Assembly: GCA_029204225.1 (NCBI GenBank)
Contig: CM055101.1
Location: 28,943,475-29,007,474 of the forward strand
From: Diphasiastrum complanatum
Taxonomy: Eukaryota > Streptophyta > Lycopodiopsida > Lycopodiales > Lycopodiaceae
Direction of reading: 5' to 3'
Length of the DNA stretch: 64,000 nucleotides
Shown here: in pieces, positions 11,233 through 21,710 of the stretch
Layout: every line of letters begins with the position of its first letter
Position numbering within the stretch: position 1 is the first letter of the stretch
Notes under the pieces: generated by a model
What the model saw: only the letters and a program-made list of their open reading frames with translations
The model's database searches: none
Told to the model about the DNA's origin: nothing
Program-made: the position numbers and the translations under genes

Positions 11233-11772
11233 ATGGGCCAAAGTGGAAGAGGAGTAGTAGCCCCTAAGCTCATATATTGTACAGGCTATGAAGAAACAAG
11301 TAATGTCCTCCACATCGGGGCAGCATGGGAAAGTGAGAAACACAACATCACTTTGCCAATCAAACACAAGAGATACAAGGATGAGACAACAATATTAGAT
11401 GGAGGATCAGGTGTCAATTTGATCTCCACTACTTTGTATGAAAAGTGGGGTCTACAAGGGTTGAAGCCAGCAACATTCGCCATCAAGCTGGTGGATCAAT
11501 CCTGTGTGAAACCAAAAGGTGTAGTTGTCGATATCCTTGTAAAAATAGTAGGCACGCAGTTTGTGATCACTTTTGTAGTCATGGATATACTTGAATCTCC
11601 AACTGCATACCGTGTGTTACTGGAAAGACCATGGTTGAGGACTGCGCAAGTAGTACACAACTGGGGTACGGGGAAACTCACCTTCGAGAACAGAGAGCAG
11701 GCTATAAAGATTGATCCAACCACATGGGCGGTGAAACCATTGCACCCAAAGTTGATGACGGATCATCCATGA
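11233..11772 (+). pseudogene. retroviral-type aspartic protease of gypsy element B
   Basis: The 179-codon frame has the fold order of a Ty3/gypsy protease: LHIGAAWES, the flap-side strand KRYKDETTILDGGSGVNLIS containing the active-site triad, then a hydrophobic FVVMDILESPTAYRVLLERPWL core typical of plant gypsy proteases. The active site reads D-G-G where D-S/T-G is usual, so activity is doubtful. No reverse transcriptase follows. Sequence switches within about 50 bases to a copia element, so B is truncated here. Confidence 0.8.
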
Positions 11773-11814
11773 CAGATCACATGATTGATCGCCCAAAAAA
11801 TGCTCTATTTACTT

Positions 11815-12553
11815 AGAAGAATAAATTTTTGAAGAAATCTAAGTCTAAGAGGGAGTTGTCTAAGAAAATTCTGGTGATGGGAAAACAATCAGAAAAACAA
11901 CATAAAGATTCTGGTGATAAGAAGATTTGCAACAGATGCAAAAGATCAGGTCATACAGAAGACACATGCTGGTTGAATCCAAAGATTGATTGTATTCATT
12001 GTCATAAACTGGGTCATGCAGCAGTAGACTATTATCAAAATCCCAGAAACAAGGAGCAGAATCGAAGTGAACCTTCAGATTCAAATTTTGTCAAAGACAA
12101 ATCAGAATGCTCTAGAGCAGCAGATGATAGGACGACAAGAAACTCAGCATCATATGTTTGTGCTGATCTGTGTTGTTCATCAAATTCGAAAATTCGAGAA
12201 GTAGTACTTGATTTGGGATCCACCTCACATTTTGTTTTCTCGAAACAAATTTGTCTGAGTACAAAAAGACAAATTATTCGAGATTCATTATACTTGGAGA
12301 TGGTTCTAAGCATATAGTTGATGGAACTGGTGCACTGTGGTTAGACACAAATCAGGGTGACAAGAAACTGGAGGAAGTTCTCTATGTTTCTACTCTTGAT
12401 AAAGATCTTCTATCCGTAGCAAAGATAGTCAATACAAGAATGTCAGTAACCTTCACAAGGGATTCTTGTAAATTGTTCGATGAAGATTTTGATAACCTAG
12501 TTGCTAAAGGTAACAAAGAAGGTAATTTGTATCACTTGAACATTCGAACTTGA
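11815..12553 (+). pseudogene. copia C: gag tail, zinc knuckles and protease
   Basis: The frame from 11829 carries knuckle CNRCKRSGHTEDTC and a second, decayed one (CIHCHKLGHAAVDYY), then a protease start reading VLDLGSTSHFVFS where copia has D-S-G-A-T-S-H. After a frameshift near 12290 the protease continues in 12251-12553 (IILGDGSKHIVDGTGALW, LEEVLYVSTLDKDLLSVAKI) to a TGA. This part of the polyprotein would package RNA and cleave Gag-Pol. It abuts the broken gypsy protease of element B. Confidence 0.85.
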
Positions 12554-12571
12554 ATCGAACAAGCAAATCAA

Positions 12572-13500
12572 ACTCAAGAATCGACAAATATTCTGTGGCA
12601 CAAGAGGTTATGTCACATGACCATGTAAGCCTTGTACCAAGTCAACAAGATCAGAGAATCGAAGGAGTCGAAATCAAGAGTTGAGATATTCGAACTACCT
12701 ACAAATCATGTCTTAGAGGCAAAATGACTTGAACACCTTTTAGTAAAGATGTTTATAAAGCAACCAAGGTACTGAAAATTGTGCATTTAGATATTTGTGG
12801 ACCATTCGAAGTATTGTCTTTAGGTAATGCAAAATACTTCATTAAGTTTATTGATGATTTCAGGAAGTTCGTTGAGGTAGACTTTATTCATACAAAATCA
12901 GAAGCTTTCAAGAAATTCGTTGAGTATACGAATTGGGCTGAGAAGCAGACAGACAACAAGTTGAAGCAAAATTGCACAGATCATGAATGTGAGTACATTT
13001 TCAACGAATTTAAAACTTATTGTACTGATCGAGGTATTATGCATACGAAGATTGCATCATACACACCTCAGCACAATGGAATTGTTGAACGAAAAAATTG
13101 TATACATATGGAAGTTGCAAGGCGTATGATGGCTCATGCGAAAGAACCAAAACAATTGTGGGCGAAAACAGTGGCTACGTCAAACTATCTTCAGAATAGA
13201 ATTTTGAAATCTTGAATATCGAATAAAACTCCTCACAAAATATGGTGGAAGTCGAAGCCAAATCTTGCTCATGTTTGGACATTCAGACGTGTAGTTTATA
13301 TGCACATACCAGACAAATTGAGAAAGAAACTCGATGAAAAGACAGAACAAGTTTTCAGATAGGATTCGAGTTACATTCTTCATATTATCCCAAAACTAGC
13401 AGAATAAAAGTAGTTCGAGATGTCAAATTTGATGAGTCAAAGTACATAGCAGATAGTGACTTAGTCGGCTATGAAATTCTCAAACTCATCAAAAATTTCA
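12572..13500 (+). pseudogene. copia C integrase
   Basis: The GAG-pre-integrase motif LWHKRLCHM ends at a TAA (about 12626). After a frameshift, CLRGKMT and TPFSKDVYKATKVL lead into the catalytic core at 12781-13215: HLDICGPF, KFIDDF, and QHNGIVERKN with the glutamate. The second aspartate region reads CTDHECEYIFN, where copia normally has SDNGGEY. A TGA after NRILKS (13213) and later stops end the frame. Homology stops at about 13500. The same lesions occur in copia D at 58354, so both come from an already defective ancestor. Confidence 0.9.
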
Positions 13501-13817
13501 TACGAACTTGACATATGTCAGCACTTCAAAATAAAGTTGGAACAGATCATTACATGGATAGATAATCATAAAGAAAGTGATGTAAAAAATATTTCCGTTT
13601 CAATACTAAATTTGAAAACCTGACGATGAAAACTGTCCACAACACAACAATCAACTAGAATGCTATGAAGCATGCACATATGTTGATATAATATTGAAGC
13701 ATAAGGTACTGCAAAGTCTTGTGAATTAACAGCTATGTCTACTGCATTTGAATATGTCGATAACAATGTGCATGTATCTCCCAAAGGCTAATACTTCGCC
13801 AACAAGGGATCTTCTTG
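13501..13817. other. unassigned DNA between copia C and the TPD1-like relic
   Basis: No gene or repeat is recognised. It is the 3' flank of copia C and the 3' flank of the minus-strand TPD1-like relic. Confidence 0.4.
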
Positions 13818-14184
13818 CTACCACTGAAAATGAGCTGATCTGAATGAAAAAGGATATGGATGGAGCCCTTTGTATTCGAATGATATGGTCTCAAGAGGAC
13901 TCAAGTGATGTCCACCGTTGATCAAACAGTCGTCATAGCCCAGAACAAAGTTGTAGGATCTACAATTTTAGGTGCAAAACTTCACAGTGCACATGGATTC
14001 CTATTGCATTACAATGGCAATAGTTTGTGACATTCACTCTCCAGACGACATCTCCATTGTTGTCTATTATCTTCAGCCTCTTCTGATTGACTCTGATACT
14101 TGATCCACCTACGCATCCAGTATATGTACCTGCAAGAAAGACAAAGAGAGCCAAGAAGCATGAAGCAATATTGCAACTATACCT
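13818..14184 (-). pseudogene. TPD1-like (tapetum determinant) secreted protein, frameshifted
   Basis: TPD1-family proteins are small secreted cysteine-rich ligands; TPD1 itself acts with the EMS1 receptor kinase in anthers. Here a hydrophobic leader CFLALFVFLAGTYTGC is followed by SSIRVNQ, VVWRVNVTNYCHCNAIGIHVHC, then in a second frame SFAPKIVDPTTLF, and in a third GYDDCLINGGHHLSP and ISFEYKGLHPYPFSF before a TAG. This is the family order of conserved Cys, VNQ, N-C, GIHV-C, YDDCL and SF-Y segments. Two single-base gaps (near 13976 and 13933) break the frame. No ATG precedes the leader after the upstream TAG at 14185-14187, and TTTCTTGCAG ending at 14130 could be a 3' splice site, so a first exon may be missing. 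Confidence 0.72.
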
Positions 14185-14513
14185 CTATTTCGTACATGAG
14201 AGAAGATAAGAGACGTCGCAAAGTAAGGAAATGCAACTAATTGAAGGGAAGCACATGCTTCCGGAACTGTGGCACACGCAGTACAGACAAGTGCACGAAA
14301 ATTAAAAGCTCAGCAAGCAAGAAATTCTTTCTTGCTATCAACCCCAACAATGGAGTTTGCGCCACACTGCTGTACTCACTCGTTTTGGTCAGTCCCTGCT
14401 ATTGCTGTTGCTGATCTGCATGGCGGAACTGGCAAGGGCCAGCCGTAGCAAAAAGACTATCCCTCGTCAACTCTCTCTCACACGCTCCCTGTCTCTTCGC
14501 GACTGCGTACACC
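14185..14513. other. upstream region of the TPD1-like relic
   Basis: No coding exon can be fixed here. On the minus strand it lies between the TATA-like box and the TPD1-like sequence and could hold a leader or first exon. The plus-strand ORF at 14357-14542 starts with a leucine-rich stretch but has no recognisable mature part. Confidence 0.35.
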
Positions 14514-14523
14514 CTATATATAG
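14514..14523 (-). promoter_or_regulatory. TATA-like box CTATATATAG
   Basis: CTATATATAG is palindromic and sits about 330 bases upstream of the TPD1-like reading frame. Downstream on the minus strand the DNA becomes GA-rich, as in many plant 5' leaders. The assignment to that gene is inference. Confidence 0.35.
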
Positions 14524-14559
14524 CTTACGAACGTCACGCTAGGAGACTCTCTCTCCGCC

Positions 14560-15275
14560 CTGCGTTTAAATGGGTCCGTAGGTTCGCGGCAAAACCAATT
14601 TTTAAATTCAAATGTTGCTAAAATCAAAATCCAATCCACTCGTCTGATTTTGAAACGATGTAAATTCCCTTCAATGTTTCTGTAGCTCAAGCATCCCAAA
14701 GGGAGCCGGGAACCATGACTTAGCTTCCCAGCCTTCAACTCTTGCCATCCAAACCCACTTGACATACAAGCAGCCAACTCGCCAACAACGATCAGACTTA
14801 ACCAACTTGAAGTTCCGAAAACCAACATTGAGATCCAACCTGGCACCATGCCAGATCGGGGGTCCCGATGTGGGTGACTTCCCTCCAAGCAAGCCACCTG
14901 ACATACATCAAACTTAACCAACTCGAAGCTTCGTTACAAACGAGTAACATCCATTCCAAGCAAGCGGTCTGACTTACATCAGACTTAACCAACTGAAAGC
15001 TTCGTCACGAGCGCTGGAAGCCAACCTGGCGCCACGCCAGACTGGACAGCCATAAACAGGTAACATCCACCCAAGCAAGCCATCCAACTCAGCCGACAGG
15101 TTAGAGCCCGTTCCCCAAGAGCTTAACCCATTCACGTTCATGCAAGGAATACTCAGAACCACAAGCCGCGACAGATATGGAAACAACCAGTTCCTGGACC
15201 AAATGGTCCCGACAGCATACCGCTGGCGCCACGGACCGAATGGTCCCGACGGCATACCGCTGGCGTCCCGGGATA
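14560..15275. repeat. GC-richer degenerate repeats (CAAGCAAGCC / CAGACTTAACCAACT)
   Basis: Blocks such as CAAGCAAGCCACCTGACATACAT, CAGACTTAACCAACT and AACCTGGCRCCAYGCCAGA recur at about 14770-15090. Farther on, TGGTCCCGACRGCATACCGC occurs twice, near 15204 and 15241. Long minus-strand ORFs across this stretch simply follow the repeats. It may be the U3 side of a gypsy LTR. Confidence 0.6.
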
Positions 15276-15777
15276 CGACCCTCAGCTATGTGCCAAGTTA
15301 AAAATTTTGAAAGCGGCCTTACAACTGGCGCTTTTACCGAACACTGAAACCCAGAAGGTAATCAGAGTCAGTTTGAGGAACATCCCACTTTATTGATAAA
15401 TCTGAGAAGGTTACATTTCAAGTGTGTGACCGACCCTAGTCTCCGGGGCGCTAGCATGCCAAGGCAAGAGCCATGACAACATTCCAGCAAGGGAGGCTGA
15501 GACTTGGTTGGAGCTCGCCCTGAGTCGCAACCCGCACTCCCCTATAGTATTGGTGTGATTCGGCACCCCCCCTCATACCAAGCACTCTACCCAAGCTGGT
15601 AAAGCACGTTTTTCTCTCTCTAGGATTTTCTCTTTCTAGAAAGTCATTTTCTCTCTCTAGATTTTATTGATCCCCAGGCTTCCTTTAATCATGCCTAGAT
15701 CGTGTGAGGTGATTGCACATCGATCTGAGCTCTCTGGACTCCGCTAGAACCGATCAAAGATTTTCAGCCATAGGAAC
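15276..15777 (+). other. possible gypsy LTR end
   Basis: CT-rich blocks (TTCTCTCTCTAG, three times at 15610-15660) and a pyrimidine-rich leader run up to the TTGGCGCCGG cluster at 15778, as expected for the R/U5 end of an LTR. No 5' boundary or matching copy is seen. Confidence 0.3.
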
Positions 15778-15778
15778 T

Positions 15779-15867
15779 TGGCGCCGGCTGGATTCTGGTC
15801 ACAGTGGCGCCGGGAGCAGCAGGGGCGCTGTTGGCGCCGGGGACATAGCTGGCTCTGATGGCGCCGG
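15779..15867 (+). repeat. four TGGCGCCGG motifs, 25-28 bp apart
   Basis: TGGCGCCGG starts at 15779, 15804, 15832 and 15859. The copy at 15832 reads TGGCGCCGGGGACA, which resembles a tRNA-Asp-type primer binding site. Each contains the palindrome GGCGCC. Only one could be the original PBS; the others look like short-unit amplification. Confidence 0.6.
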
Positions 15868-16493
15868 AAGTAAAGCTTGTAAAGGTAGCTTTACAACATC
15901 CACTCCACCTTTATAAAATCTGATGTCCTCATCAGATGTCAGATTAAAGTAAAGGTGTCTCCCAATTAAAATGACTATACATTTAAGCTACTTGGCACAG
16001 TACTCAATTTACTGGCCACTTTTTATTAGCATTGAAGTTGGCACACCACAAGTCGGAGGCTCAGCTCTTTGTACTGAAAAATTACATAACTTGAAAAAAA
16101 AACATCTTTGTCTGGGAAAAGCGTAGATTTGATATCGCTTTCATAAAACCCGAGAACCTTATTAACTGGTGACAGAGGCCTTTCTTTGAAATGTACGCCC
16201 CTGTCGCTTCTGACTTTCGACTTTGGAACTCCTTTGAGCTCCTGATTTGTCCTTGATGCACTTTGTGTTGAGCTCCTTGAGCTCCAGATTTGTTCAGTTC
16301 CGCACAGGTATCAAGACTTATGCTTCATTATTACGCATTCTTTTCCTTTTATATGTTGGACATGATTGGGGATGAGATTTCGACTACATCGGTGCGAAGT
16401 TTATTTGGCGACATGAAGTTCGAACAACAAGTTGCATTTTTCTCTTTCGAGAAGTTACTTCATGTTATGTTATGCATTTCTATTTAAGGAGGG
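15868..16493 (+). other. non-coding 3' end of an LTR element
   Basis: No open frame is recognised. The last bases, TTTAAGGAGGG, look like a polypurine tract directly before an LTR start. The interior repeats GAGCTCC(T/A)GATTTGT twice, near 16236 and 16277. Confidence 0.4.
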
Positions 16494-17013
16494 TGTTGGA
16501 ATGTAAATGGAATTGCTTACATTACCATAGGTTACTTTGATCCAAAAGGTCGAGAGTTGTGTAATCATGGTCATTTATTATATTAGGCCTACTAAACTTA
16601 GAGTTAGCTAAGTTAGCATGAAATTAACTTGGTAGGGACTCATGGGTCCACTAGGCCTAATTGTGATATTAAGTATCCCAACTTGACATATTGGAGGTAC
16701 TTTATTCTTTCTATGTAACTTATAGAAAGTTGGATAGTCAACAATCAGGTAGTTGGAAAGCCAATAGTCAAGTAGTTGGATAGCCAATAGTCATGAAGTT
16801 AGATAGTCATCTTGGACTATATATATGTGTGCATCCCATTTGTATGAGACACTTTTGTAAGCAATACTGACTATTCTCCTTGGCTGTCCACGAGTTTCTA
16901 CAAGTGGGTTTCTAGCCATCTCTCTCTTTCTTTTGAGAATGCTTTGTGTGATTGAATAGTTAAGATTCTGGATTCTTAGGCTTCTATTTCCTACAGTTCG
17001 GTAGGTTTCAACA
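16494..17013 (+). repeat. probable 3' LTR (TGTTGGAA...TTTCAACA)
   Basis: The segment starts TGTTGGAA directly after an AAGGAGGG tract and ends TTTCAACA, giving the TG...CA ends and short inverted termini of a copia-type LTR. A TATATATATG box lies near 16817. AGTAGTTGGA(T/A)AGCCAATAGTCA recurs three times at 16745-16800 in the U3-like part. No second LTR or target duplication is seen. Confidence 0.6.
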
Positions 17014-18028
17014 TTCCTTAACATTCATTTATTGTATGTAATTGCTTATATAGTCGCATAGGTTGCGGAAATACACTAGTTATTGAACCGTCTACAAAAA
17101 TACAAAGGAATCAATGACAATGTTTTGTCAACACTTCCGAACTATCAAATCGTGTATCATCGTCTATTCGACAGTCACCATCGACTATTCGGCCGACATT
17201 ATCGAACTATCGAGCATCACTATCCACTCGACTTGTAGGATGATATTCCAAGAAATATTCGAGCCATCCTAAAAAGGATACGGACTTAAGCCTAGAACTG
17301 GATTAGTCAAGTTTAAGCCTTTACACCATATTGTAACGGCTTAAGGTTATCTAGTTCTAAGCCTAAATTTGGAATATTGGAACTTAAGTTAGTCCAAGTT
17401 AGTTCAATTTAAGCTATTTCAAGTTGTTTATGGTCCATTGGGGGTCCCATGGAACCTTTGTAATTAAGTTCATAGAAAACTTAGTCATGAGACTATTGGG
17501 GATTTGGCCCACCCTTTGCAAGTGACCACCACTCAAGTTATATAGGAGTGAGGTGAGTTCATTTTGTGAACTCCTTTGTGTTGATCTTATGGTTGTTACA
17601 TTGTGTGTATTAAATTTATTCTTATGAATCAGATTAATTAGTTTTATTTTTTTGTTGGGTCTTTCACAAGTAGATTAAGCCTTTGTGAAGTTGGATTTTA
17701 GGTTAAGTCGTCATTTGTTAGTTGCAAGAAGAGAGCTTAAGAGAGAAGAGTGGATCCTACCTAATACTCACCCTATGCTCATTGTGCTTTTCTCATCCTC
17801 TTGCTTAAGCTAGTTGGAAAATCCATAGTCGACAGAGAATGCAAAACGTATAACATCGGCACCGTTGCTGCTCTTTTTCTCGCTTTCTTTATTTTTCTAG
17901 CTTACTATTGTTTTGTTTCTATATTTGTAGTGTCAAAGCTTGCTTATTTCTTGTTTTAATCTAGCTTTTATGTCTACTTCTTTGTTTTTTTTGCTTCTTT
18001 TCATGCAGCCATCAACTTAAGATCAGCC
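17014..18028. other. unassigned, LTR-like debris
   Basis: No gene is recognised. The stretch contains CGACTATTCG / CGAACTATC repeats (17140-17240), repeated AAGTTAG(T) blocks (17375-17420) and a TATATAGGAG box with downstream T-rich sequence, which looks like retroelement long terminal or leader sequence. Confidence 0.35.
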
Positions 18029-18278
18029 GGACTTATCCATATCCACTTTGGATAAGATCTATCAAGTTTGTCACATCATCCATTGGTGGTTTGTGTTGAC
18101 CTTCTAGATTCCTACAATCTAGGACCTAACTCCTATAATTTAGAAGATGTCAAATGAAAGCTAATCAAAACGGATCTGAATATTACAAGTGTCATTTCAC
18201 ACGTGTGGACAGGTCCTCACACGTGTGGATCCACATAGATGTCAAAATACATCAAAAACCATGTGAAAATTGCTAAAT
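18029..18278 (-). repeat. copia F 3' LTR remnant
   Basis: It matches 21929-22192 and continues across the MITE to TGTTAGA at 18656-18662. It contains two perfect CACACGTGTG palindromes at 18198-18207 and 18218-18227, exactly 20 bp apart. Confidence 0.75.
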
Positions 18279-18655
18279 CATTAAAGAAGTTTTGAGTTCC
18301 AAAAAGACCTTTTAAGAATTCGTGCAATATGCCTTTTTTATTATTAAAATATTATAACATTAATACTTTTGACTTGCCATAACTTTTTAATCGTAGCTCA
18401 AAAGTATGCCATGTAACATATCATTGGAAAGCCCTTGTTGAGCTCTTTCTAATGCACCAAACTCCGCTAAATTCAAACTTACCACTAAAAAGTTATGCCA
18501 TTTTTAATATGGAATCAAAATGTGGACTCAAAAGTTACGTTACGTAGATTTCAAATTTGAGTGTTTTGATTGGTCCATGTGTAAGAAAAATTTGAGAAAA
18601 AATATAAAAAAAATCTTTACAAAGGGTCTTTTTGGGATTTAGAACTCCTATAATG
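18279..18655. mobile_element. MITE-like element, copy 1 (377 bp)
   Basis: The ends are inverted: left CATTAAAGAAG...CCAAAAAGACC, and right (reverse complement) CATTATAGGAG...CCAAAAAGACCC. The interior is AT-rich and non-coding and matches 59511-59869. It sits inside the 3' LTR of copia F. Comparing the empty site in the 5' LTR (TTAAATTCTAA) with the filled site (CTAAAT / TCTAAC) shows no target duplication. Class assignment is open. Confidence 0.75.
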
Positions 18656-18669
18656 TCTAACACTAAATT

Positions 18670-19224
18670 TTTACATGATACAACTATAGTACATCTATCT
18701 ACAACTCCTAAAGCTGATCTTAACTTGATAAATGAAGCCTTTGGCAAGGCTTTAGTGAGTAGATCAGCAAGGCAATCTGAAGAAGACACATGATGTAGCT
18801 TGATCTCCTTTGCTTGAACCTTTTCCCTCACAAAATGGTGAGCAATCTCTATGTGCTTGCTCCTTGCATGGACTGTGGGATTGGTTGCAAATGCTTGGCT
18901 TGATTGGTTGTCACAATATATTATTGGCTGCTCCTCAGCCTCCATGACTTGCAACTCCACCAAAAGCCTCTTCAACCATAAGATCTCCTTTGTTGTTGAT
19001 GTTAGTGCCTTGTATTCCGACTCGGATAAAAATAGAGAAATAGTATTTTGCTTTTTGAAAAGCCAAGACACTATGCCATTGCAAAGAAAGGTAACAAAAG
19101 CATTTGTGGACCTCCTATTCACTTTATCACCTGCAAAATCAGCATCCGAATATGCCCTCAAAGCAAGATTAGATCCATCATATAAAATGCCAAAGTTCTT
19201 GGTGACCGAGATGTACCTCAACAC
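18670..19224 (-). pseudogene. copia F RNase H
   Basis: The frame shows RYISVTKNFGILY, YSDADFAGD, RRSTNAFVTFL, the SESEYKAL motif and LLVELQV. The terminal LLTKALPKASFIKLRSALGV is the usual copia RNase H end, which degrades the RNA template. Stops and a frameshift separate it from the reverse transcriptase (19225-19407 holds the readable but broken connection [11 protein letters not shown]-type segment). Confidence 0.9.
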
Positions 19225-19407
19225 CCTTTTTGCATTTTTTCAATGACAAACCAATGGATTTTGCATAGATTGACTTAGTTTACCCACACTATAACTTAGA
19301 TCAGGCCTAGTTATAGTAAGATAGATCAAGAAGCCTACAAGTCTTCTATATAGTGTGATGTCCTCAAAGGATGCTTCATCATCACTATTAGAAACTTTTA
19401 CATTTTG

Positions 19408-20193
19408 CTACATAGGAGTTTCTACTCCTTTACAATCTTTCATTTCAAACTTTTCTAAAAAAGAAGAAGCATATTTGAATTGACAAATAAAACTCAAATC
19501 TTTGCCTCTTGAAAATTCTATTCCTAATATGAAATGAAGATTACCAAGATCCACCATCATAAACTCTTTAGACAATGCTACTTTCACTTCTTGTATACCA
19601 TCATGATCATTTCCACTAAGGATAATGTCATCTACATACAAAATGAGAATGATGATTTTACCATCATTGAATCTTAAGTACAAAGAAGGATCATAAGCAC
19701 TTACAGCAAATTTTATAGAGTTCAAAAAAGCATTCAACCTCGAGTACCAAGCTTTAGGTGCTTGCTTAAGCCCATAAAGGCTTCTTAGCAACAAACACAC
19801 TTTTTCTTCTTGATCTTCTTTGATGAAGCTCTTGCATTGCCTCATGAAGATCTCCTCTTCCAAATAATCATTGAGAAATGCATTAGTCACATCAAGTTGA
19901 AATAGAGGCCAATTGAAAGTAGTTGCAAGAGAAATAATCAACCTTATGGAAACTAGTTTAGCAACAAGAGCAAAAGTTTCATCAAAATCTACTCCCTTGG
20001 TTTGCAAGAACCCCTTTGCCACTAGCCTTGCCTTGTGTTTGTTGATGCTCCCATCTTGATTGTACTTCAATCTATAGATCCATTTGCGCTCAAGTGGTTT
20101 TCTTCCATGAAGAAGATCCACAAGCTTCCATGTATGATTCTCCATGAGATCATCATACTCCTTTTGCATGGCATCCCTCCATTCTAACTCCAT
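19408..20193 (-). pseudogene. copia F reverse transcriptase
   Basis: Clear RVT_2 landmarks occur in order: [78 protein letters not shown], and catalytic YVDDIILSGND. The core is nearly intact within one 261-codon frame starting at an internal Met. A stop at 19408 breaks it from RNase H. Confidence 0.92.
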
Positions 20194-20214
20194 AGCCTTT
20201 TCAAAGCAACTTGG

Positions 20215-20721
20215 CTAATCAAACATAGATGTTAGAAAAGTGTAAGAGATAAGTGAATGAAGATCTTCCCTTTGTTCACCTTTGTCAACATAGGTGAGCC
20301 TTGAAGGCTCGGCCTTCCTTCTTGTAGACCTTCTTGGAGTCCTCGGATCTTGAGATGGATCCTCAAGATCTTGATCACTTGTAGACTCCTCCTCAAATCT
20401 TGCAAGATCCTTGACATGAGATGGATTAGAAGTTTTTTCATTCAACTTGTAGTAGTTACCTTCATCAAAAGTAACATCTCTACTGACTAAAATCTTTTTA
20501 GTGATTGGATTATAGACTCTATATCCTTTGCTATTTTCAGCATAACCAATTAAGATCTCTTTCATAGAGGTAGGATCATCTTCTTTTCTTGTATCTAATG
20601 CTTGAAAACAATAGCAAATAGATTCTAAAATTCTTAGATCTTTAAGATTCGGCTTCTTACAAAATAGAGCCTCATAAGATGTTATGTCTCCAATGGGCTT
20701 ACATGGCAATCTATTACACAA
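20215..20721 (-). pseudogene. copia F integrase C-terminal region
   Basis: The frame carries the region after the integrase core: LFCKKPNLKDLRI, ILIGYAENSKGYRVYNP, ILVSRDVTFDEGNYY, and a charged linker with RRSTRRKAEPSRL that leads to the reverse transcriptase. The TFDEG motif is typical of copia. A stop at 20215 separates it from the RT frame. Confidence 0.88.
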
Positions 20722-20975
20722 ATAAGTTGCACAAATAATAGCCTCTCCCCAAAAAGACTTAGGTAGAGATGAATCTAGCCTTAAAGCCTTTGCACACTCA
20801 CAAAGTGTTCTATCTCTCGGCTATACCATTTTGTTGAGGACTATAAGTACATGTAAGTTCTCTTTTAATGCCATTGGATTAAAAAAACTCTATCAACTTG
20901 GTGGAGATATACTCTCCACCATTATCACTCCTCAATACTTTAATTCTAGCATCAAGTTGATTTTCAACTAGGCCA

Positions 20976-21473
20976 TTAGATTCTTGAGAAAAAGCCTTGC
21001 ACATCACTATGAATGAGATCTAATGTTTTTGTAGATCTAGTGGAAGAGTTAACAAAAGGTAGCTTATGTGCCTTTGAGAGGCTACAAGCTTCACATCTTT
21101 TTCCACACTTTGAGAGTGTCTTTGGAAGGCCAAGAACAAGATCCTTGGTGCATAGCATCTCCATTGATTTGAAGTTGGGATGGCCCAACCTCTTATGCCA
21201 AAGCTCCACTTTATTGAGCTCCTCCTTCACCATGTTCACACTTCCAAGAAAAACATTAGCATCTAGCTTGAAAAGACTTCCTTGCTTGAATCCCTTTACA
21301 ATGCAAGTATCATTCATCATTATGGAGCAAACATCTTGCTTAAAATGGACATCTAAACCATTATCCATCAATTGTCCTACACTTAACAAATTTTTCGTGA
21401 GTGTAGAAACATAGAGTACATTATCAAGATCTACTCTTTTAGAGGATCCAAGATTTAAGGGAATAGTTCCCAC
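20976..21473 (-). pseudogene. copia F protease tail, GAG-pre-integrase and start of integrase
   Basis: VLYVSTLTKNLLSVGQL is the end of the protease domain, followed by ELWHKRLGHPNFKSM (HH) and CEACSLSKAHKLPF (CC), the zinc-binding part of the integrase. Then comes LIHSDVQG, the first catalytic aspartate region. The core then breaks up between 20976 and 20722, where RSDNGGEY-like and QQNGI-like pieces are readable only in shifted frames. Confidence 0.88.
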
Positions 21474-21694
21474 TCTATCTATTCTACATTCTTGATCACT
21501 TGTTGTTAGAATAGACTTTTTACAACCTACAAAAGGTACAAGAGTTGAGAAAAAATCCTTTTGAAATAATGATCACAAAGATTGACTGGTAGCTTGGGAT
21601 CTTGATCTATATCAAGATTAGCTTCTAAATCTAGCTTCTACTTGACAATCTTTGTGATTCCAAACAAGAACAATCAAGAAATGATGATCAACGG

Positions 21695-21710
21695 CTTCAC
21701 ACGTGTGAAG
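21695..21710. repeat. 16-bp perfect palindrome CTTCACACGTGTGAAG
   Basis: This is a perfect 16-bp palindrome centred on CACGTG, lying just inside the 5' LTR side of copia F. The same CACACGTGTG core occurs in both LTR remnants. Confidence 0.7.

Noticed and set aside
14357-14542. Plus-strand ORF with a leucine-rich signal-like start
   Set aside because: The mature part is basic low-complexity sequence, it lies opposite the TPD1-like relic's leader, and no family resemblance is seen.
14514-15255. Several long minus-strand ORFs
   Set aside because: They repeat the same peptide segments because they read through degenerate DNA repeats.
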